Origin: Flavobacteriaceae bacterium | Lineage (GTDB): Bacteria; Bacteroidota; Bacteroidia; Flavobacteriales; Flavobacteriaceae | Length of the DNA: 64,000 nucleotides | NCBI GenBank assembly: GCA_029243385.1 | Contig: JAQWSC010000008.1 | Coordinates: 171,612-235,611, forward strand | Reading direction: 5' to 3' | Shown here: piece by piece, positions 15,698-26,230 of the stretch | Position numbering within the stretch: the stretch's first letter is position 1 | Layout of the letters: every line of letters begins with the position of its first letter | Position numbers and translations under genes: made by a program | Notes under the pieces: model-generated | What the model saw: only the letters and a program-made list of their open reading frames with translations | Told to the model about the DNA's origin: nothing | The model's database searches: none

Positions 15698-17532
15698 TCT
15701 ATTTCCACAAAATTATTACTCATATCCACATCAGCCATTAATCCAGAAGGATCTATTGATATAGAGGAAATGGTTTTTGGATCTTTTGATATTTCAAACG
15801 AATAAGAAGGACTTCCCCAAAACCAATCATCCAAAACGGTTCGTTTTATGGAAGGGTATGGGTTTTCTTTTTCTCCCAACATCATCTGCAAAGGAATATA
15901 AAAACTTTCCTGCGAATCGTCTTTATATACCACCAAAATATCAATAGGCATAGGCATTAAACCAATACGCTTTAACGAAACTAAGGTTTTCTTTTTCTTT
16001 TTTTCGATTTCGATAGCATAATCAATGGTGTTTGTTGTTTGCGTCCAGTCAGTGAGATACCACCCCAGCCGGAAACCGGAAACTTTTTCCGCAGTTCTTT
16101 TAATATCATTCGGTGCTGGGTGAGTAAATTTAAAATCAGCGTAATATTTTCTTACGGTTTCCATTGCTTTATCCATTCCTATAATATATCCAAGCTGTGC
16201 TAAAAAAATAGCTCCCTTACTGTAGGCCGATGCGCTATAAGCTCCGTTGTATTTGTAACGATCCGCATGAGTAGTCTGCGGTTGTTCTTTTCCTGAATTA
16301 GCAAGATAGCGATAACTCCTGTAACTATCTTCCCACGGATTGTTCTTTTCAATATTTAAAAGTTTGTTTTCAATAATCGTAGAAATAAATGTGGTAAAAC
16401 CCTCATCCATCCACTCGTGTTTAGCCTCGTTGGTTGCTAAGATATGTTGAAACCAAGCATGCGCCATTTCGTGAGCCGTTACCCCGAGTAAACTTGGGTA
16501 AGATCGATTCCCAGTAATAAGCGTACACATTGCATATTCCATTCCGCCATCTCCTCCTTGAATTATCGAATACTGTTTCCAGGGATAGGCACCGATGTTT
16601 TTATTAAAAAAATCCAACAAGGCAACGGAATCTTCTTGCAACTTTTGCCAATTTTCTTTTATTTTTTCATCATCGTTATAAAGAAAATGAAGAGTTACTC
16701 CACTAGGCCCTTCTAGGGTATCGTGAACAAAATCAGGATCAGCTGCCCAGGCAAAATCGTGTACATTGGGCGCATAAAATTCCCAGCGAAGCCTATCGCC
16801 TTTGGGGAGCTTTACTACTTCATTTGGGTTTTCATATCCGTGGCCCACTTCTTGAGGATTTTGTAAATAACCCGTTCCTCCAACGACATACGTTTTATCC
16901 AAAGTCAAAGAGACGCGATAATTTCCCCAAACGCCGTGAAATTCACGACCAATATAAGGGTCTGTGTGCCACCCTTCATGATCGTACTCAGCCATTTTAG
17001 GAAACCACTGAGTCATAGATAAAGAAACGCCTTCTTTGTTGTCTCTTCCGCTTCTGCGAATTTGTTTTGGAATTTGTCCCTCAAAACGCATAGACAAAGT
17101 AGTACTTTCGCCCGGCTGTAAAGGCTTGGAAAGAGAAACACTCGCCAAAGTACCTTCTTCTTTGTAAGTCAAAGGTTGGTTATTTTGACTTAATGAGGTG
17201 ATATTGAGCTTCCCTATTTCGTTTTCTTGTAAGCCCAATATTCGGTCGCCCACTCTTTTATCGGGATCAGCAATGGATCGAGAACGAATATCCATTTGGC
17301 TTCCGGGTTGAAAAGCATTGAAATAAAGGTGGTAATAAACCCTTTCTAACACATCAGGAGAATGGTTTGTATAAACCAATTCCTGTGTACCCCAATACTT
17401 AAAAGAATTTACATCTACCTCAACATCCATTGTGTAATCTACGTGTTGTTGCCAATAACCAGGATTAGGATGTTGTGCAAAAGACATATTTAATCCCAAA
17501 AACAGCACTAAAAAAGAGAAAAGAAGTTTCAT
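15694..17532 (-). CDS. M1 family metallopeptidase, secreted
   Basis: 612 residues with a signal peptide ending at SFAQ (residue about 19). The catalytic zinc motif is HEMAHAWFQH followed after 18 residues by the third ligand Glu (HEWMDEGFTTF), the gluzincin HExxH-x18-E pattern. The exopeptidase GxMEN loop appears as GGMEYAM, a variant. Probably an aminopeptidase in the periplasm or outside the cell. It overlaps rnpA by 4 bases and is preceded by an S8 peptidase gene at 4 bases, so a peptidase operon is likely. Confidence 0.9.
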   Translation of the reverse strand: MKLLFSFLVLFLGLNMSFAQHPNPGYWQQHVDYTMDVEVDVNSFKYWGTQELVYTNHSPDVLERVYYHLYFNAFQPGSQMDIRSRSIADPDKRVGDRILGLQENEIGKLNITSLSQNNQPLTYKEEGTLASVSLSKPLQPGESTTLSMRFEGQIPKQIRRSGRDNKEGVSLSMTQWFPKMAEYDHEGWHTDPYIGREFHGVWGNYRVSLTLDKTYVVGGTGYLQNPQEVGHGYENPNEVVKLPKGDRLRWEFYAPNVHDFAWAADPDFVHDTLEGPSGVTLHFLYNDDEKIKENWQKLQEDSVALLDFFNKNIGAYPWKQYSIIQGGDGGMEYAMCTLITGNRSYPSLLGVTAHEMAHAWFQHILATNEAKHEWMDEGFTTFISTIIENKLLNIEKNNPWEDSYRSYRYLANSGKEQPQTTHADRYKYNGAYSASAYSKGAIFLAQLGYIIGMDKAMETVRKYYADFKFTHPAPNDIKRTAEKVSGFRLGWYLTDWTQTTNTIDYAIEIEKKKKKTLVSLKRIGLMPMPIDILVVYKDDSQESFYIPLQMMLGEKENPYPSIKRTVLDDWFWGSPSYSFEISKDPKTISSISIDPSGLMADVDMSNNFVEIE

Positions 17533-17536
17533 AACA

Positions 17537-19126
17537 TTATTTTTTTGAGGCTAAAACAAGAGCATTGTATGCGTTGACCACACTGCCTGATTTACTAATT
17601 GAACTAAATGGAACAGCATTCCCATCTTCACCCACGACGACCGTTTTTTTAATAGGAAGCCCAGAATTCATGAGAATCATCTTTACTTCAGCGGCAGTCA
17701 ATTTGGGATAGTATGAACGTACCAGAGCCGCCACACCCGAAACAGCAGGAGCCGCCATAGAGGTGCCACTAGCAAAATCATATTCATTATTGGGTTTACA
17801 AGACCAAACATCACTTCCAGGAGCAAAGACATCGACGTTTTCTTTTCCATAATTGGAAAACGAAGAAACCATTTCTCCTCCATATTCAGACGCCAAAGCA
17901 CCGACGGTTAAAAACGAATTAGACACAGAAACTCCACCTAATTGATCGTTCGGATAAATAGGGTTGTCTTCCAAGTCAATGTTTTTTGAGTCGTTTCCTG
18001 CGGCATTAATAATAAGTACATCCTTTTTAGCGGCGTATTGAATAGCTTCTGTAACCCATTCTTTTTGGGGAGAATACCCTTTACCAAAACTAGTGTTGAT
18101 AATTTGAGCACCATTATCAACCGCATAACGGATTGCCAACGCGACGTCTTTATCGTATTCATCACCGTTTGGAACCGCACGAATTGCCATGATTTCAACA
18201 TTGTTTGCAATACCGTCAATACCCACTCCGTTGTTTCGCTTGGCGGCGATGATTCCTGAAACATGTGTTCCGTGATCCGCTTCTTTTTTATCAGGTCCAA
18301 TCACATTGGCGTTGCCGTAATCTGTGTCAGAAAGATCGTCGGGGTCGTCACCCAAAATAGCTCGATCGTCAAAATCCAAATTATAATGATAGTTGACTTG
18401 ATCTGCTAAATATTTTTGATAATCCATAGCGCCCTCTAAATCCAAATTATTTGATTTTAAAAACAACAACAACCCTTTGGCTTCGTTGACTTTAGGGTCA
18501 TCACTTTGAATAGCGTTCAAATCATCTGCTGAAAAAGAGTCTTTTTTTAAGTGATCTTTAATTGTTGTTTCAGCATCGGGAATTGCATTTACAATATAGT
18601 CAACCTGTTTTTTTTGAGCGGAAGAGGATGCAAGTTTTCGTTCTCGTTCGGCCTTTGCTTTTTGATATTCTTTAGAGCCGTCATCTCCTTTTTTCAAAAT
18701 TCGAGTAAGCTCAAAAGCAGCCCCTGTCATATCGCCTATAAAGTTCCAACCGTGAATATCGTCTATATACCCGTTTTGATCGTCGTCTTTTCCATTGTTG
18801 GGAATTTCATCGCTATTTGTCCAAATCACATCACGCAAATCTTCGTGTTCGATATCAATTCCAGAATCAATTACCGCAACTACCACCTTAGCTCCTTTTT
18901 TGTTTTGAAGCAGTTCAGCATAAGCCTTTTCAACGCTCATTCCTGGGATAGTGTCTTTGATAAGGTCTTTGTGGCTCCATTGTTTTTTTTCATCCTCTTC
19001 AAGAGGAATAATTTTCAAAGGAACAGAGTCAATATTTTCTTTAGGGATACTAACCAACGAGGTGCTTCCACAACCTGCCAATAACAGTGAGGATAGAAGC
19101 GTAATAAGAAATAGGTTTTTATTCAT
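17537..19126 (-). CDS. S8 family subtilisin-like serine peptidase, lipoprotein
   Basis: 529 residues. Lipobox LLAGC puts Cys19 at the mature N-terminus, so the enzyme is membrane-anchored. The catalytic triad is Asp87 (AVIDSGID), His285 (DHGTHVSG) and Ser456 (GTSMAAP), with Asn377 (AAGND) as oxyanion-hole residue. The distance from Asp to His is about 200 residues, much longer than in plain subtilisins; the insert (about 135-275) is rich in Asp and Lys. Same strand and close spacing with the M1 peptidase. Confidence 0.92.
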   Translation of the reverse strand: MNKNLFLITLLSSLLLAGCGSTSLVSIPKENIDSVPLKIIPLEEDEKKQWSHKDLIKDTIPGMSVEKAYAELLQNKKGAKVVVAVIDSGIDIEHEDLRDVIWTNSDEIPNNGKDDDQNGYIDDIHGWNFIGDMTGAAFELTRILKKGDDGSKEYQKAKAERERKLASSSAQKKQVDYIVNAIPDAETTIKDHLKKDSFSADDLNAIQSDDPKVNEAKGLLLFLKSNNLDLEGAMDYQKYLADQVNYHYNLDFDDRAILGDDPDDLSDTDYGNANVIGPDKKEADHGTHVSGIIAAKRNNGVGIDGIANNVEIMAIRAVPNGDEYDKDVALAIRYAVDNGAQIINTSFGKGYSPQKEWVTEAIQYAAKKDVLIINAAGNDSKNIDLEDNPIYPNDQLGGVSVSNSFLTVGALASEYGGEMVSSFSNYGKENVDVFAPGSDVWSCKPNNEYDFASGTSMAAPAVSGVAALVRSYYPKLTAAEVKMILMNSGLPIKKTVVVGEDGNAVPFSSISKSGSVVNAYNALVLASKK

Positions 19127-19137
19127 GATATTATAAT

Positions 19138-19998
19138 TTAATTAAAGATTTCTTCAAAAGTAAAAGACTGATCCAAACGCACTCCTTTTTCAGTGTGTTT
19201 TACAGTAATTATAGGGTTATATGCGTCGTGTTCCAAAAATAAGTAATATCCATTATCTGCAGCCTCCTTCAAAAAAAATTCTTTTTCTGTCATTGAAATA
19301 AGAGGGCGCGTATCGTATCCCATAATAAAAGGAATAGGTATGTGTCCAGCAGTAGGAATAAGATCCGCAGCAAACACCAAGGTTTTATTTTGATAACGAA
19401 TATGAGGGATCATTTGTTTGTCAGTATGTCCATCAACGAATAAAACACCAAAACCCAACCCCGTTTTTTCAAGGTAAGGACTCGCTTTTTTTTCAACAAA
19501 AGACAATTGCCCAGACGCTTCAATAGGAAGTAAGTTTTCAGACAAAAAAGAAGCTTTTTCTCGCTGATTAGGCTGAGTCGCCCACAACCAATGCTCTTTA
19601 TTGGTCCAATAAGTTGCGTTTTTAAACACCGTATTATAGCCTGTTCTATCGGCATTCCACTCGACACCACCGCCACAATGATCAAAATGCAAATGCGTCA
19701 GAAATACATCCGTAATATCGTCTCTATGAAAACCTGCTTTGGCAATGGATTGTTCCAAATCGTCCTCACCCCAAGGTTTATAGTATCCAAAAAACTTATC
19801 AGACTGCTTGTTTCCCATTCCGGTATCAATCAAAATCAATCGATTTCTTTCTTCGATCAACAGGCAACGTGCACCAATGTCAATAAGATTGTCTTGATCA
19901 GCAGGGTTTGTGCGAGACCAAAGACTTTTGGGAACCACACCAAACATGGCGCCGCCGTCAAGTTTAAATTTTCCAGCCTCAATAGGATAACATTTCAC
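19138..19998 (-). CDS. MBL fold metallo-hydrolase
   Basis: 286 residues with no signal peptide. The metal-binding motif THLHFDHCGGG is the HxHxDH signature of metallo-beta-lactamase fold enzymes; a further ligand is in the DGHTDKQ segment and another in AADLIPTAGH. It resembles the lactonase/hydrolase branch used on small metabolites. 11 bases upstream of the S8 peptidase gene on the same strand, so likely the first gene of that operon. Exact substrate cannot be assigned. Confidence 0.85.
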   Translation of the reverse strand: MKCYPIEAGKFKLDGGAMFGVVPKSLWSRTNPADQDNLIDIGARCLLIEERNRLILIDTGMGNKQSDKFFGYYKPWGEDDLEQSIAKAGFHRDDITDVFLTHLHFDHCGGGVEWNADRTGYNTVFKNATYWTNKEHWLWATQPNQREKASFLSENLLPIEASGQLSFVEKKASPYLEKTGLGFGVLFVDGHTDKQMIPHIRYQNKTLVFAADLIPTAGHIPIPFIMGYDTRPLISMTEKEFFLKEAADNGYYLFLEHDAYNPIITVKHTEKGVRLDQSFTFEEIFN

Positions 19999-20157
19999 AC
20001 GATTAAATTTTGATAATGAATCTAAAAATAAGTTAATATTTGTTTTACGGAATGAATATGTTATGCAAATTAATCAAAAAGGATAACATTTGATTAAAGC
20101 TTTGAACTAAATAAATTATTTCTATTTTTATGGTTTACAAAACAAAAAAAAGATCTA

Positions 20158-22362
20158 TTGAAAAAATTGAAGCGTAGTTTAACCCTTTCCTCTGTTATTG
20201 CAATCAGTATCGGCGGAATGTTAGGAAGTGGAATTTTTGTTCTCCCAGGATTGGCAGCAGCAAAAACAGGTCCATCGGTTTGGTTGGCGTATATATTAGC
20301 GGCGGTATGTGTTCTTCCTGCAGCAATTTCAAAATCTGAATTAGCCACAGCTATGCCTTCATCGGGAGGCGCCTATGTTTATATCGAACGCGCTTTTGGA
20401 CCTCTTTTTGGAACCATTTCAGGAATAGGACTTTGGCTTTCTATTTTACTTAAAAGCTCATTTGCCTTGGTGGGTTTTGGTGCGTATCTATCGGTTCTTG
20501 TTAACATTGACCCCACTGTAACCAAATATGTTGCGCTCATTTCGTTGGTAGGCATCCTTTTTCTAAACATTTTTGGCGTTAAAAAAGTAGGTAAAGTTCA
20601 AACCGTTATTGTCATCATTAGTATTACAGCTTTGGGAATACTAACAGCCTTTGCTTTGCCCAAAGCTACGGTTGACACCACTATTCCCTTCCTGATCGAC
20701 GACCAAACAGGATTGATAGCAACCATTGCGTTTGTTTATTTGTCCTACGCTGGAGTTACTAAAGTAGCAGCGATAGCAGGAGAAATCAAAAACCCAAGCC
20801 GAAATCTTCCAATCGCTATGATGGCTTCTTTGTTTTTGACAGCTTCCATTTATGTTTTTGTTGCGTATGCTCTTGTGCATAATTTACCCTTAGAGTCTTT
20901 GCAAACAGATATTCACCCCATATATACACTTTCTGAAAGCATAGGAGGAAAAATAGCAGGCTATATAGCCGCTGTTGTGGGTGTGTTGACACTGATTTCA
21001 GGTGCAAATTCTGGAGTTTTAGCGTCTTCAAGATTTCCTTTTGCCATGGCAAGAGACAAACTTTTACCTAAATTTTTAGCAAAAATCCACCCCAAACACA
21101 TGACACCTGTCATTACAATTGTACTTACCTGTGTGATTATGGCAATTGTGATTTTATTCTTAGATGTTGTTAAAATTGCCAAACTTGCTAGCGCATTTTT
21201 AGTGCTTATTTTCATTTCCATGAATGTAGCGGTTATTATATTAAGAGAAACCTCTGCGCAGTGGTATCAACCAACGTATAAATCCCCTTTGTATCCTTTA
21301 GTACAAATATTTGGCTTGGTAAGTGGTGTTGTTTTACTTGTCTATTTAGGAATGTTAGCTCTTGTTTCCATACTACTCATAGTTGCTTTGGGATATGTTA
21401 TTTATCGTTTTTTTGGTAAAAATGCATTGCGAACAGGCGTTTTACGAGATTACGGGCATCGGCCTGCGGTGTATTTGTTTTATAAAAAAGGAAAAACAAC
21501 TGAGACACAAACCCCTAAGTTGTCTCCCAAACCAAAACTAGACGACAACTTGGTTTCAAAAGCGGGAGCAATTGTACCCCTTTTAGGGAACGAAACCTCT
21601 GTTGAAGCTCTTGTAGAAATGGCGGCAGCGATGAATAAGCGCGATAAAATTCAGGCGGTAAACATCACAGAAGTTCCCAACCAAACGTTTTTGGATGCAG
21701 TTTCTGAAAACACCCCACGAACCGCAGCACTCCAAAGACGAATTAAACGATTGTCTGATCCAAACCAATTGGACATTGATTTTGAAGCAGTGGTTACACA
21801 CGAATTATCAAACACCATTCACGCCTTAAGCGATCAAACACATTGCGATTGGCTTGTAATGGGATGGAACGGACGAGCGCATAACGGAATTTTGGTTCGC
21901 AACCCAATTGGCTGGTTGCTAACCAACATCAACTCTGACTTTGCCCTGTTTAAAGACAATGGCGTTCGTCATTTTAGCAAAGTTTTGCTGGCACTTCGAC
22001 CTGGAAGAAAAGACAAAAACTTTATAGCAATTGCCGATCGTATTTGTAAGTTTTATGGCGCATCATTGACGCTACTGCACGTTGTCCCCGAAAAAGCAGC
22101 TAATGAGGTAGTACAAAAAATGAAAGCAAAATCAGAAACGTTGCTTCAGAAAGCAACAGTCAATAATGAGGTTGTAATTATTGCGAGTAACAACCCCGTA
22201 AAAACCGTTTCTAAACAATCTTCAAGTTACGACTTATTGATACTGGGTACTCCTGAGAAAGATAATTGGTTGAGCGTTCTTTTTGGAACAGGAAAAGACA
22301 AATTTACTGACAACTCAGAGTGTTCAGTACTTCGATTAACCATGAAGTCCAAAGGAAATTAG
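20158..22362 (+). CDS. APC family amino acid permease with C-terminal Usp-like domains
   Basis: 734 residues. Residues 1-430 form an APC-superfamily transporter of about 12 helices with the helix-1 motif GGMLGSGIFVLPG and the SGGAYVYIERAFG segment. Residues about 470-734 are two universal-stress-protein-like alpha/beta domains (DWLVMGWNG and YDLLILGTP segments), a fusion seen in other bacterial APC permeases. The start is TTG; no in-frame ATG lies upstream. Likely imports or exchanges amino acids, with the tail as a cytoplasmic nucleotide sensor. Divergent from the MBL gene. Confidence 0.87.
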   Translation: MKKLKRSLTLSSVIAISIGGMLGSGIFVLPGLAAAKTGPSVWLAYILAAVCVLPAAISKSELATAMPSSGGAYVYIERAFGPLFGTISGIGLWLSILLKSSFALVGFGAYLSVLVNIDPTVTKYVALISLVGILFLNIFGVKKVGKVQTVIVIISITALGILTAFALPKATVDTTIPFLIDDQTGLIATIAFVYLSYAGVTKVAAIAGEIKNPSRNLPIAMMASLFLTASIYVFVAYALVHNLPLESLQTDIHPIYTLSESIGGKIAGYIAAVVGVLTLISGANSGVLASSRFPFAMARDKLLPKFLAKIHPKHMTPVITIVLTCVIMAIVILFLDVVKIAKLASAFLVLIFISMNVAVIILRETSAQWYQPTYKSPLYPLVQIFGLVSGVVLLVYLGMLALVSILLIVALGYVIYRFFGKNALRTGVLRDYGHRPAVYLFYKKGKTTETQTPKLSPKPKLDDNLVSKAGAIVPLLGNETSVEALVEMAAAMNKRDKIQAVNITEVPNQTFLDAVSENTPRTAALQRRIKRLSDPNQLDIDFEAVVTHELSNTIHALSDQTHCDWLVMGWNGRAHNGILVRNPIGWLLTNINSDFALFKDNGVRHFSKVLLALRPGRKDKNFIAIADRICKFYGASLTLLHVVPEKAANEVVQKMKAKSETLLQKATVNNEVVIIASNNPVKTVSKQSSSYDLLILGTPEKDNWLSVLFGTGKDKFTDNSECSVLRLTMKSKGN

Positions 22363-22369
22363 AAACAAA

Positions 22370-23209
22370 TTATTGTTGATAGACGCGAACCCAATCAACA
22401 TACATATGTTTTGGAAACTCAGTTGTGGCATCGGGACGACCGGCGTTTTTCCCACCCACAGCGAGGTTTAATAAAATGAAAAAAGGCTGGTGAAATTCCG
22501 TAAACTCATCGCCTATAATTGAAGCAGAAGCAAACTGATTTCCATCAACAAACCAGGTGAGTTGATTAGCACTCCATATGAGCTCAAATAAATGAAAATC
22601 ATCTTCAAATATACCTTCGTTAAGGCGAAATTTTTTAGCCCCCATCATTTTATGCGCATTGTTTTTGTCGGCATAATGAATATTTGCTTCCACAACAGCG
22701 TTGTCTTTAGAGCCATAAAACTCTAAAATATCAATTTCTCCTGTTTCAGGCCACGGGGTATCTCCTCCGTTTTCATTGATGTTGGCACCCAACATCCAAA
22801 ATGCAGGCCACATTCCGTTTCCTTTAGGCAATCGAACACGAGCGGATATTTTTCCGTATTTCCAAACATGCTTATTTGCTGTGTGCAATCGCGCCGAGGT
22901 AAATTGATTCATTCCAAAATCATCGCTTTCATGAATAGCTTTGATCACCAAATTACCATTTTCGACATAAGCGTTTTTGGGATTATCGGTATATCGTTGC
23001 CACTCGTCATTAAACCGCCCAGCTTCCTCTATTTGATGGGTCCAGTTGTTGAGGTTTAATGAATCGCCATCAAATTCATCGGACCAAACGAGTTTCCAAC
23101 TAGCACCCGTATCTATAGCTTTAGTGGAGTTGTTTTTTTGAGAGTTGTTTATACATGAGGCAACGGTAAAAACGATTAAAAGCACACATAGGTGTCGCAC
23201 CGTATACAT
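22370..23209 (-). CDS. glycoside hydrolase family 16 lipoprotein (laminarinase-like)
   Basis: 279 residues; lipobox VASC puts Cys19 at the mature N-terminus. The GH16 catalytic motif EIDILE gives nucleophile Glu158, Asp160 and acid/base Glu163; Trp-rich strands (MWPAFWML) line the cleft. The ExDxxE form without a beta-bulge-less variant fits beta-1,3-glucanases (laminarinases). No SusC/SusD pair is nearby, so this is a stand-alone enzyme rather than part of a polysaccharide utilisation locus. Convergent with the APC permease, 7-base gap. Confidence 0.92.
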   Translation of the reverse strand: MYTVRHLCVLLIVFTVASCINNSQKNNSTKAIDTGASWKLVWSDEFDGDSLNLNNWTHQIEEAGRFNDEWQRYTDNPKNAYVENGNLVIKAIHESDDFGMNQFTSARLHTANKHVWKYGKISARVRLPKGNGMWPAFWMLGANINENGGDTPWPETGEIDILEFYGSKDNAVVEANIHYADKNNAHKMMGAKKFRLNEGIFEDDFHLFELIWSANQLTWFVDGNQFASASIIGDEFTEFHQPFFILLNLAVGGKNAGRPDATTEFPKHMYVDWVRVYQQ

Positions 23210-23221
23210 AGAGAAATTATT

Positions 23222-24298
23222 TTAGTCCTTATTTTCGTTGCTTTTCATATTAAACTTATCAATAACATGATATTTTGCTTGTTTTGCTTTCCATTTTTCA
23301 CGAGCGTATTTTTGCATGTCAATAATGGTGTCTTTTTCGTCAACAATCTCAAGACCTAGCAAGGTTTCAATAACATCTTCCATGGTAACGATACCGTCCA
23401 CACCGCCGTATTCGTCAACAATCAGCGCAATGTGTTCTTTCTTTTCTAGCAACTTTTCCCACAAAGAAAACAACACTTTGGAAGAAGGAAAGACTAAGAT
23501 CTCTCGTTTAATATCTTTTAACGACAACTCGTAATTGTCCTCAGCCAAATTTTCAAAAACTTCTTGCCTAAAAACATAGCCCGAAATATTTTCTTCGTTT
23601 TCAGCATAAATAGGTATTCGGGAAAATTTTAGATAATCTTTGTTTTTTAGAAAATCACTCAAAGAAAGGGTTTCATCAGCAACAGCAACAACAACTCGCG
23701 GCGTCATGATGTCTGAGACTTTAATGTTTTTTAGCTTCAGGATATTTTGAATTATCTTGTTTTCTTTATCTGAAAACAAACCTTCATCTGTTCCAATACT
23801 AGCTAGGGCAGCAATTTCTTCTCTACTGGTTGTTTGTTCTTCCTGATTATTTGTAATTAACTTTGTAATGAGCGCCGAAACCACCACCAAAGGATACGAT
23901 AGCACAACCATGCCTTTTATCGTATAATAACAAACAGCAGAAAGGCTTCTCCAATACTGCGCTCCAATTGTTTTGGGAATGATTTCGGTGATTACCAAAA
24001 TTAAAAGCGTCAGTACCGCCGAAACAACACCAAACGAAGCCTGTCCAAAAACCGCAACAGCCTGAGCCCCAACACCCGCAGCACCAATGGTGTGAGCAAC
24101 GGTGTTTAGAGACAAAATAGCAGAAAGGGGCTTGTCAATATTTGTTTTATACTCCAAAAAAGGCTTGGCCCACTTAAACCCTTTTTCTTGTTGTATTTTC
24201 AAATACGACAAAGGAGTGGAAAGCAGCACCGCCTCCATTATTGAGCAGAGAAAAGAAACAAATAACGCTAGAAAAAGATAGGCAAGTAATGCGACCAT
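23222..24298 (-). CDS. CNNM/CBS-pair membrane protein (hemolysin, CorC family)
   Basis: 358 residues. N-terminal CNNM (DUF21) domain of about four helices with SLNTVAHTIGAAGVGAQ, followed by two CBS domains (DIMTPRVVVA and VDEYGGVDGIVTMEDVIETLLG). Proteins of this class are thought to handle Mg2+ or Co2+ efflux. The usual C-terminal CorC_HlyC domain is absent: the protein ends about 45 residues after the second CBS domain. Upstream of GH16 by 12 bases on the same strand, though the functions look unrelated. Confidence 0.87.
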   Translation of the reverse strand: MVALLAYLFLALFVSFLCSIMEAVLLSTPLSYLKIQQEKGFKWAKPFLEYKTNIDKPLSAILSLNTVAHTIGAAGVGAQAVAVFGQASFGVVSAVLTLLILVITEIIPKTIGAQYWRSLSAVCYYTIKGMVVLSYPLVVVSALITKLITNNQEEQTTSREEIAALASIGTDEGLFSDKENKIIQNILKLKNIKVSDIMTPRVVVAVADETLSLSDFLKNKDYLKFSRIPIYAENEENISGYVFRQEVFENLAEDNYELSLKDIKREILVFPSSKVLFSLWEKLLEKKEHIALIVDEYGGVDGIVTMEDVIETLLGLEIVDEKDTIIDMQKYAREKWKAKQAKYHVIDKFNMKSNENKD

Positions 24299-24368
24299 TT
24301 TTATTTCAAATATACAATTTTGATTTCCTTTTTTTTCACACAGTTAAGAGGCAACAATCGAAACAAGC

Positions 24369-26165
24369 TTAGTCATTCAGTTTCAACACTGCCATAAAAG
24401 CCTCTTGTGGAATTTCTACGTTTCCTACTTGACGCATTTTCTTTTTCCCTTTTTTCTGTTTTTCCAACAACTTTCTTTTTCGGGAAATATCACCTCCATA
24501 ACATTTGGCAGTTACGTCTTTTCGAAGCGCTTTAATGGTTTCGCGTGAAATGATTTTGGCGCCGATTGCCGCCTGAATAGGAATATCAAATTGTTGTCTT
24601 GGAATAAGTTTTCGAAGTTTTTCACACATTTTTTTCCCGATGGTATAAGCGTTGTCTTTATGAATCAACGCAGAAAGCGCATCGACCGAATTACCATTCA
24701 ACAACACATCCACCCGCACCAAGTGAGAAACACGCATGCCAATACGCGAATAATCAAAAGAAGCATAACCTTTAGAAACCGTTTTTAGGCGGTCGTAAAA
24801 ATCAAAGACAATCTCAGCCAAAGGCATATCAAAACTCAACTCAACCCGCTCTGGCGTTAAGTAAGTTTGATTGGTTATTTGTCCTCGCTTTTCAATACAC
24901 AAACTCATTACATTTCCCACAAAATCAGATTTGGTAATAATAGAAGCTTTAATGTAAGGCTCTTCCACACGATCTACTCCAGAAGGATCGGGAAGGTCCG
25001 ATGGGTTGTTTACCACGATGATTGTATCGGGATTTTTTCTTGTGTACGCGTGATAGGAAACGTTGGGAACCGTAGTAATAACCGACATGTTAAACTCTCT
25101 TTCCAAGCGCTCTTGAATAATTTCCAAGTGTAACATTCCCAAAAACCCACATCGAAAACCAAATCCAAGGGCGGCCGAACTTTCCGGTTGAAAAACAAGG
25201 GAAGCATCGTTGAGCTGCAGTTTTTCCATGGAATTCCGAAGCTCTTCGAAATCGTCGTTATCTACCGGATAAATACCAGCAAACACCATCGGTTTTACAT
25301 TTTCAAACCCATCAATAGGTTGTTCTGTTGCATTTTTGGCGTCGGTAATCGTATCACCGACCTTTACCTCTTTGGCTTCTTTGATACCTGTGATGAGGTA
25401 GCCCACATCACCGACTTTAATTTCTTTTTTAGGAGATTGTTGTAGGTTGAGCGTCCCCACCTCATCGGCTCCGTATGTTTTTCCGGTAGCCATGAACTGA
25501 ATTTGTTGTCCTTTTTGCATGGAGCCGTTAAAAACACGAAAATAAGTTTCTACCCCTCGAAACGGATTGTAAACCGAGTCAAAAATTAGTGCTTGAAGCG
25601 GCGCATTAGGATCGCCTGTTGGAGCAGGAATCCGCTCAATAATAGCCGTTAGTATTTCTTCTATTCCTAAACCTGTTTTGGCAGATGCAGGAATTACCTC
25701 ATCAATTCCACAGCCTAATAAATCCACAATATCGTCTGTGACCTCTTCAGGATTAGCAGACGGTAAATCGACTTTGTTTAACACAGGAATAATTTCCAAG
25801 TCGTTTTCTAGCGCCAAATACAAATTCGAAATGGTTTGAGCTTGAATGCTTTGTGCGGCATCAACAATCAACAGGGCGCCTTCGCAAGCTGCAATGGAAC
25901 GCGAAACTTAGTACGAAAAATCGACATGACCGGGCGTGTCAATTAAATTAAGAATATAATCGTTTCCTTGGTAGGAGTATTCCATTTGAATGGCATGCGA
26001 CTTAATCGTAATGCCCCGTTCGCGCTCCAAGTCCATGTTGTCGAGAAGCTGGTCTTGTTTTTCGCGATCTGTTACCGCGCCAGTGAAGTCCAACAGCCTG
26101 TCTGCCAACGTACTTTTACCGTGGTCAATATGCGCAATAATACAAAAGTTGCGAATGTGTTTCAT
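24369..26165 (-). pseudogene. lepA: elongation factor 4 (LepA) interrupted by an in-frame TAA
   Basis: LepA is a ribosome-associated translational GTPase. The gene would encode about 598 residues from the ATG at 26165 (the upstream Met at 26186 is less likely). G1 AHIDHGKS (11-18), RGITIKS and DTPGHVDF are all present, but codon 86, normally the conserved Glu of HVDFSYEVSRS, is TAA (complement at 25908-25910). The frame is unchanged on both sides and the remaining 512 codons are intact, ending with the basic LepA tail. GAA to TAA is a single G-to-T change. It could be a recent null mutation or a sequencing error. The downstream fragment lacks the P-loop and would not be a working GTPase. Confidence 0.9.
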
Positions 26166-26183
26166 GAACCGAATTTCAAGGAA

Positions 26184-26191
26184 CAAATATA
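26184..26191 (-). promoter_or_regulatory. promoter -7 element of lepA
   Basis: Reads TATATTTG on the minus strand, a perfect TAnnTTTG, 18 bases before the ATG at 26165. A TTTG lies 15 bases further upstream. Confidence 0.45.
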
Positions 26192-26230
26192 AGCCATTTC
26201 ACACGGCAAATCACTATGCGCTAAAAAGTT

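Noticed and set aside
25861-25910. Programmed frameshift or readthrough in lepA
   Set aside because: There is no frame change, no slippery sequence, and TAA is a poor readthrough codon; a simple nonsense mutation or error explains it.
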